Shown here: positions 59,597-64,000 of the stretch, piece after piece
How positions within the stretch are numbered: the first letter of the stretch is position 1
Layout: each line of letters opens with the position of its first letter
From: JBBDMX01 sp040878035
GTDB taxonomy: Bacteria > Planctomycetota > Phycisphaerae > Phycisphaerales > Phycisphaeraceae
Assembly: GCA_040878035.1 (NCBI GenBank)
Contig: JBBDMX010000024.1
Coordinates: forward strand, 62,001-126,000
Direction of reading: 5' to 3'
DNA length: 64,000 bases
Notes under the pieces: model-generated
Database searches by the model: none
Seen by the model: the letters and a program-made list of their open reading frames with translations, nothing else
What the model was told of the DNA's origin: nothing
Position numbers and translations under genes: made by a program

Positions 59597-61000
59597 ATGG
59601 ATGCATTCATCATTCACGGCGGCAAACGGCTTCGCGGCCGGGTGCGCGTACATGGCTCCAAAAACGCCTGCCTGCCCCTGATGGCGGCGGCCCTGCTCAC
59701 CGACGAGCCGGTCATCATCCGCGATGTCCCCGACCTCTCGGACATTCGCAACATGGCCAAACTGCTGGGCACGCTGGGCTGCCAGGCCGAGTTTGCCCAC
59801 GAAAACGGCCTCAACGTCGTGCGCCTGCACGTGACCGACCCCTCGGGCGTCATGGCGCACTACGACATCGTGCGCACCATGCGTGCCGGCATCTGCGTGC
59901 TGGGTCCGCTGGTCGCCCGCCGCGGCAAGGCCCAAGTCTCCATGCCCGGCGGCTGCGCCATCGGCGACAGGCCGGTCGATCTGCACCTGCGCGGCTTGGC
60001 GGGCCTGGCGGCCAAAATCACCTTGGACGAAGGCTACATCACCGCCGAGGCCCCCGGCGGCAAGCAGCGCCGACTCGTGGGCAACCGCATCTTCATGGGC
60101 GGCCCCTTCGGCTCCACCGTCCTGGGTACCGACAACGTCATGTGCGCCGCCGTACTGGCCGAGGGCATCACCATCATCGAGTGCGCCGCCTGCGAGCCGG
60201 AGGTCGTCGATCTGGCCAACATGCTCAATGCCATGGGCGCCAAGATCAGCGGCGCCGGCGGACCACGCATCGTCATCGAAGGCGTCGAAAAGCTCCACGG
60301 CGTCGATTACACCGTCATGCCCGACCGCATCGAGGCCGGCACCTACATCATGGCCTCCGCCATCACCAATGGCGAAGTGATCCTGGAAAATTGCCCCACC
60401 GACTCACTCACCGCCGTCCTGGACCGCCTCAATGAAGTTGGGATCGAAGTAGAATCGATCCCCGAAACCAAAGAAGGCGCCGCGTCTTCTCCCCTACGAA
60501 GCGCCGGCCTTCAGGCCGTCCCCTCTTCCCCCGGAAACCCCATCAACCTCCTCCAGGAACACCTGCGCGAAACCGTTCGCGTCTCCTCCTCCCGACGCCT
60601 CCAACCCGTCCAGGTCGTCACCCAACCCCACCCCGGCTTTCCCACCGACGTCCAAGCCCAACTCATGGCACTTCTGTGCCTGGCGGACGGCAACTCCATC
60701 ATTACCGAGAAAATCTTCCCCGACCGATTCCTCCACGTGGCCGAACTCCTCCGCATGGGCGCCCGGCTGATGCGCAACGGCCCCAGCGTCCTGGTCACCG
60801 GCGTCCACCAACTCGTCGGCGCCCCGGTCATGGCCAGCGACCTGCGCGCCTCGGCCGGACTGGTCCTGGCGGGCCTGGCCGCCAAGGGCGCCACCACCAT
60901 CCACCGCGTCTACCACCTGGACCGCGGCTACGAACGCATGGAACTGACCCTCCAGAGCCTCGGGGCCGACATCCAGCGCGTGGATGAGAAAGCCGTGTAG
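59597..61000 (+). CDS. murA: UDP-N-acetylglucosamine 1-carboxyvinyltransferase MurA
   Basis: This 467-residue enzyme makes the first committed step of peptidoglycan synthesis, adding enolpyruvate to UDP-GlcNAc. The active-site loop SMPGGCAIGDRPVDLH retains the catalytic Cys (fosfomycin target). Other matches are MDAFIIHGGKRLRGRVRVHG, HGSKNACLPLMAAALL and MASDLRASAGLVLAGLAAKG. It is about 45 residues longer than typical MurA because of a Ser/Pro-rich insert at about 292-330. It supports a peptidoglycan wall in this organism. Confidence 0.95.
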   Translation: MDAFIIHGGKRLRGRVRVHGSKNACLPLMAAALLTDEPVIIRDVPDLSDIRNMAKLLGTLGCQAEFAHENGLNVVRLHVTDPSGVMAHYDIVRTMRAGICVLGPLVARRGKAQVSMPGGCAIGDRPVDLHLRGLAGLAAKITLDEGYITAEAPGGKQRRLVGNRIFMGGPFGSTVLGTDNVMCAAVLAEGITIIECAACEPEVVDLANMLNAMGAKISGAGGPRIVIEGVEKLHGVDYTVMPDRIEAGTYIMASAITNGEVILENCPTDSLTAVLDRLNEVGIEVESIPETKEGAASSPLRSAGLQAVPSSPGNPINLLQEHLRETVRVSSSRRLQPVQVVTQPHPGFPTDVQAQLMALLCLADGNSIITEKIFPDRFLHVAELLRMGARLMRNGPSVLVTGVHQLVGAPVMASDLRASAGLVLAGLAAKGATTIHRVYHLDRGYERMELTLQSLGADIQRVDEKAV

Positions 61001-61017
61001 CCCAAGAACACTCCAGC

Positions 61018-61130
61018 AGGAAGAGGTAACACGGACGAACACGAATGAACACGAATGGAAGGCAGAAGAAGGAACAGGGCCTGGCCCCTGTCCCTTCCCC
61101 ATCCGTGTTCATCCCTGTTACCTCTTCCTG
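61018..61130. repeat. Inverted repeat, family G
   Basis: CAGGAAGAGGTAACACGGAC and ACACGAATGAACACGAATGG are mirrored by CCATCCGTGTTCATCCCTGT and TACCTCTTCCTG. A GGGCCTGGCCC core sits near the centre. Confidence 0.88.
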
Positions 61131-61181
61131 TGACTGGTTCTCGCGTTCATCCGCGGCTACTTTTCCGATATGATGATCTGC

Positions 61182-61406
61182 ATGGCCACGCCCATCGACC
61201 CCGACCTTCTGGACCTGCTGGTCTGCCCGCTAACCCGTTCGCCGCTCAAGCAGGAGGGCGATGAACTGGTCGCCACCGTGGGCGGGCTGCGCTACCCCAT
61301 CCGCGAGGGCATCCCCGTCATGCTCGTGGAGGAAGCAAAGATGCCGCCCGGCATCGCCAATCTGGACGAGTTCAAGCAGAAGTTCGCCGACATGATCGCC
61401 ACGTAA
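61182..61406 (+). CDS. Trm112-like small protein
   Basis: This 74-residue protein matches the Trm112/YcaR family (IDPDLLDLLVCPLTRSPLKQ, YPIREGIPVMLVEEA). Family members are activators of methyltransferases or small stand-alone proteins. The usual Cys-x2-Cys is reduced to one Cys (VCPLT), so zinc binding may be lost. ATGs at 61170 and 61173 are alternative starts. Confidence 0.85.
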   Translation: MATPIDPDLLDLLVCPLTRSPLKQEGDELVATVGGLRYPIREGIPVMLVEEAKMPPGIANLDEFKQKFADMIAT

Positions 61407-61475
61407 GCTGTTCCGGCTGCATGCGGCTTGGCGCTGATGCATGATGATCCCGGGCCCGCCGCGTGTCCCACCGCT

Positions 61476-61494
61476 GCGCGAAGCCGCAAGCGGC
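61476..61494. repeat. Family C half-site
   Basis: GCGCGAAGCCGCAAGCGGC stands alone here; no opposing arm is seen nearby. It lies immediately upstream of element copy B. Confidence 0.75.
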
Positions 61495-61509
61495 TAAGCC
61501 CGCTCAGCG

Positions 61510-61832
61510 CGGCTTGACTTTGCCCATAACGCGGTTATCATGTTCAATGTATGAATAACTCATTACATAGGTCAGTTCATCTGTTGACGCCCATGCGAAC
61601 TAGCGGCTTGGCCGCAAGTGCAGCCCCTGACATTGTCATTATCTTGCTAACTGAAGTCCAAACAATGTACACCAAATAGATTACAAGTGACGGATCGAAT
61701 CGTCCGGAATGTCAGTCTGACACGCCACTGACATGGGGGCTGACATTTCGTAACTTCCGGAGTGACAAGGAGAAATCAAAAGATGACACTGGGGGTGGAG
61801 GGGAGGGGGGCTGACACGTGTCCAGATATCCG
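61510..61832. mobile_element. Element copy B: promoter-like head and IS21-like terminal sequence
   Basis: It forms most of a gene-free gap (61407-61886). The head has TTGACT (61514-61519) and TATCAT (61536-61541), again 16 bases apart, then TGTTCAATGTATGAATAACT. The tail (61699-61832) matches copy A with the same TGTCA words on the minus strand. This copy has about 160 bases between head and tail and lacks the family E insertion seen in copy A. Confidence 0.55.
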
Positions 61833-61886
61833 ATTTTCATCCACAAAGAGCCCGGCGAACCCCGACACCTACCAGCGCTACGACTG

Positions 61887-62714
61887 ATGAGCCTTGACCC
61901 CGACAACCTCGACCTGTGGCGCCAATGGCGCGACGCGGTGGCCACACCCGCCATCGACGCGGCTATCGGCGCCCTGTACGCCGACCTGGACTCGGCGGTG
62001 CAGGCACGCGGGCCGACCTGTTGGTCCAGCGGCAAGTGCTGTCACTTCGACGCCTACGGCCACCGGCTCTACGTCACCGGCCTGGAGATCGCCTGGGTGC
62101 TGCGCCAGGTCGAGAGCGTTGCCGAGAAAACGGAGGCGTCGCCGGCTGGCGCCCTGAGCCTGCGACTGTATGCGCGCAGCCCGGCTGCGTGCCTACCAGG
62201 CATGGCGGAGGCGGGTATTCCCCAGGGCCGGAGGCCCGAAACAGTGAGTAGCTTGGGGCGTAAGCCCCAAGACAAACCAGCCCCCATCGTCTTGAGTCCC
62301 GGAGGGACGGCACATCGCACCGCATGTGCCGCCCCTCCGGGACTCAAGTCGTCGGGAGATGCTCCGATCTCGGGGCTTACGCCCCGAGCTACTCATTGTG
62401 ACGAGCCTCCGGCTCTCCGGAAGGCTCCAACCGATTCAGCTCCGGTTGCCGGGGCAGATTCCCCGGACGGCTGTGTCTTCCAGGTCGATCGTCTCTGCGG
62501 CATACATGCCATGCGGCCGATGGGTTGCCGGATCTTCTTCTGTCAGGAGGGGACGCAGGCGTGGCAGCAGGAGTTGTATGAGACGTTTCTGACGCGGTTA
62601 CGCGGCTTGCATGATGAGCACGGCCTGCCGTATCGCTACATGGAGTGGCGTGCCGGGCTTGCCGAGGCTTGTGGGCCTCTTGCCCCCTCTCCCCTGGGGA
62701 GAGGGCTGGGGTGA
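61887..62714 (+). CDS. YkgJ-family cysteine-cluster protein, interrupted by an in-frame repeat
   Basis: This 275-residue protein shows the CxxxxxCC motif (TCWSSGKCCHFDAYGH). Near the C-terminus is GCVFQVDRLCGIHAMRPMGC followed by RIFFC, the CxCx-type pattern of putative Fe-S or zinc YkgJ proteins. About 80 residues between the two halves are translated from nested palindromes (62205-62425). The last residues (SPLGRGLG) and the stop codon come from a family B element. Length without the insert fits the family. GTG 61818 is an alternative start but lies in element copy B. Function unknown. Confidence 0.7.
   Translation: MSLDPDNLDLWRQWRDAVATPAIDAAIGALYADLDSAVQARGPTCWSSGKCCHFDAYGHRLYVTGLEIAWVLRQVESVAEKTEASPAGALSLRLYARSPAACLPGMAEAGIPQGRRPETVSSLGRKPQDKPAPIVLSPGGTAHRTACAAPPGLKSSGDAPISGLTPRATHCDEPPALRKAPTDSAPVAGADSPDGCVFQVDRLCGIHAMRPMGCRIFFCQEGTQAWQQELYETFLTRLRGLHDEHGLPYRYMEWRAGLAEACGPLAPSPLGRGLG
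62205..62425. repeat. Nested palindromes in frame inside the YkgJ-like gene
   Basis: The centre is a near-perfect hairpin (62291-62348; arms CTTGAGTCCCGGAGGG and CCCTCCGGGACTCAAG). Outside it are AGTAGCTTGGGGCGTAAGCC (62247 on) and GGGGCTTACGCCCCGAGCTA (62372 on). GGCCGGAGGCC and GAGCCTCCGGCTC form a third layer. Confidence 0.9.
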
Positions 62715-62850
62715 GGGGATCCAGGAACGACAATGGCGCGATCATCAGAATCGCGTCCGGAGACCATCGGCTTTCACACTCAGCGCTCCTCCCCGGCTCC
62801 CCTCACCCGGCCTCGCGGACTCGGCCACCCTCTCCCCGGGGGAGAGGGGA
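62683..62850. repeat. Family B element, long form (copy 2)
   Basis: CCCCTCTCCCCTGGGGAGAG and GCTGGGGTGAGGGGA at the left, GCTCCCCTCACCCGGCCT and CCCTCTCCCCGGGGGAGAGG at the right. The TGA in GGGGTGAGG ends the YkgJ-like gene, and the right edge touches the stop codon of the HAD gene. Confidence 0.9.
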
Positions 62851-63504
62851 TTAGGTCAGCATCTCCACAACCTCGCGCGGATGCGCCACGATCGCATCCG
62901 CTCCCGCTTCCAGGAGTTCGGTTTGCTGGCGAAACCCCCACAACGCGCCGACGGTGAACATGCCCGCGGCCTTGCCGGTGAGCATGTCCACGCGCGTGTC
63001 GCCCAGGTAAAGCCAGTGTGCCGGCGGCACGGCAAGCCGGTCGGCGATCGCCAGGGCGCCGGCGGGGTCGGGCTTGAGCGGACCATCCGGCTCGTGCCCC
63101 AGCACGGCGTCGAAGCGCCACCGGCCCAGCACGCGCTGCACCGCCAGCAGCGTCGCCGGGTGCGGCTTATTCGACAGCACCGCCGTCTTGAGTCCGCGGC
63201 GACGACATTCATCCAGCAGTTCGGCAATGCCGGGGTACGGGGCGGTGTGGTCCAACCCATGTTCGAGCTGGAATGCCTTGAACAGCGCCAACCCGCGCGT
63301 CGCCAACTCCCCATGCTCGGGCCCCAGAGCATGCTCAACCAGCCAGGGCGCGCCCTGCCCGGCCAGGTGGCGGTAGCGATCCACCGGCAGCGTGGGCAGA
63401 CCCAGCGTGGCCAGCATATGGTTGCCGCCGCCGGCGATATCACGCAACGTATCGGCCAGGGTGCCGTCAAGGTCGAACATGAGAGCGTCGAAGTGATGGG
63501 GCAT
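62851..63504 (-). CDS. HAD-family phosphatase, phosphoglycolate phosphatase-like
   Basis: This 217-residue hydrolase has the HAD catalytic motif I FDLDGTLADT, motif II VLSNKPH, the motif III Lys in LKPDPAGA and motif IV YLGDTRVDM. The helical cap and length fit Gph/PgmB-like enzymes. The substrate could be phosphoglycolate or a sugar phosphate; sequence alone does not decide. The stop codon abuts the family B element at its 3' side. Confidence 0.9.
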   Translation of the reverse strand: MPHHFDALMFDLDGTLADTLRDIAGGGNHMLATLGLPTLPVDRYRHLAGQGAPWLVEHALGPEHGELATRGLALFKAFQLEHGLDHTAPYPGIAELLDECRRRGLKTAVLSNKPHPATLLAVQRVLGRWRFDAVLGHEPDGPLKPDPAGALAIADRLAVPPAHWLYLGDTRVDMLTGKAAGMFTVGALWGFRQQTELLEAGADAIVAHPREVVEMLT

Positions 63505-63519
63505 GGGGGTAGTGTAATG

Positions 63520-63650
63520 TCAGAGCCGCGCGGCGTAGGATCAGAGCCGCAAGGGGTAAGCCTGCGGACGCTCGACCGCGGGCTTACGCCGCGCGGCTCT
63601 GACCAGACTGACCGCGGGCTTACGCCGCGCGGCTCTGACCAGATTGACCT
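63520..63650. repeat. Cluster of family A repeat arms
   Basis: At least four arms lie in tandem: CAGAGCCGCGCGGCGTAGG (63521 on), a diverged CAGAGCCGCAAGGGGTAAGC, then two copies of GCGGGCTTACGCCGCGCGGC. The last two are direct repeats 40 bases apart with CTGACCAGA links. Confidence 0.88.
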
Positions 63651-63726
63651 TTGCATCCCGCCGCGCCGTGGGGGTATGATGCCCGCTGGGGTATCGCTTA
63701 TCACACGGAATGAGGGTCCAACCCGT

Positions 63727-64000
63727 ATGGATGAGAAGAAGCTGGCGGGCATCGCTGCGGCCATGGGGCGCATTCCGCAGGGGTTGTTCGTCCTGACGGC
63801 CCGACATGAGGACCGGCGGACGGGCATCCTGGTCAGTTGGGTGCAGCAGGTATGTTTCTCGCCGCCGATGGTCGCGGTGAGCGTCGCCAAGGGCCGGCCC
63901 ATCATGCCGCTCATCAGCGAGTCGCGTGCCTTTGGCCTGTGCCAGTTGTACGAGGGTGAGCGGACGATTTTCCGCAAGTTCGCCTCCGGCACGCCGGACA
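63727..64000 (+). CDS. Flavin reductase-like protein, N-terminal part only
   Basis: A plus-strand frame runs off the right edge; 91 complete codons are visible. MGRIPQGLFVLTARHEDRRT, GILVSWVQQVCFSPPMVAVS and FGLCQLYEGERTIFRKF match the FMN-binding flavin reductase-like fold (as in flavoredoxin or HpaC-type proteins). The Ser in LVSW and the following PPMVAVSV strand are typical for flavin binding. It could use NAD(P)H to reduce FMN, or bind FMN in another role. Its end is not visible. Confidence 0.82.
   Translation, partial: MDEKKLAGIAAAMGRIPQGLFVLTARHEDRRTGILVSWVQQVCFSPPMVAVSVAKGRPIMPLISESRAFGLCQLYEGERTIFRKFASGTPD

Overview
The window looks like chromosomal DNA of a Planctomycetota bacterium, most likely class Phycisphaerae (inference). 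The signs are high GC, a PEP-CTERM protein with autotransporter-type beta repeats, a planctomycete-style prepilin with an FTLVELLVVIAI leader junction, an ECF sigma factor followed by very large secreted or membrane proteins, a heparinase-like enzyme with an IclR regulator, and an extreme load of short palindromic repeats. One assembly gap (10 N after 27 G) lies at 23825-23861, so this is probably a draft or metagenome contig.

Layout. 1-8.5 kb: start of a secreted protein, M14 carboxypeptidase-like protein, a barrel-like unknown protein, PEP-CTERM autotransporter-repeat protein, prepilin-like protein and IclR regulator. 8.5-23.8 kb: mostly housekeeping: heparinase II/III-like enzyme, TPR-type membrane protein, RluA pseudouridine synthase, APC permease, MsrB-MsrA lipoprotein, HflX, UMP kinase (pyrH), ribosome recycling factor (frr), two unknown envelope proteins, pirin, MscL and a URO-D-fold protein. 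24.0-35.6 kb: ECF sigma factor, a 1283-aa zinc-finger/TPR/von Willebrand protein and a 2262-aa internally duplicated membrane protein, read here as one regulatory and envelope unit. 36.2-42.1 kb: a type III restriction-modification system (mod and res) with a REP-associated tyrosine transposase (RAYT) and its flanking inverted REPs between the two genes. 42.5-50.0 kb (minus strand): ArsR regulator, CoA-disulfide reductase-rhodanese fusion, RND adaptor, RND pump and membrane rhodanese, with an operator-like palindrome inside the promoter. 50.0-64.0 kb: zinc-ribbon protein, MlaF/MlaD-like transporter parts, VWA protein, RecQ, ApgM phosphoglycerate mutase, CPBP protease, Apt, MurA, Trm112-like protein, YkgJ-like protein, HAD phosphatase and the start of a flavin reductase.

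A striking feature is the repeat landscape. At least ten palindromic or inverted repeat families occupy most intergenic gaps. Several copies lie in frame inside genes: the N-terminus of the first gene, the 1.6-3.6 kb gene, the prepilin leader, the RluA gene, the RND pump and the YkgJ-like gene. Two copies of a longer noncoding element (3.6-4.1 kb and 61.5-61.8 kb) share a promoter-like head and an IS21-like terminus. No rRNA, tRNA or CRISPR array was recognised by eye.
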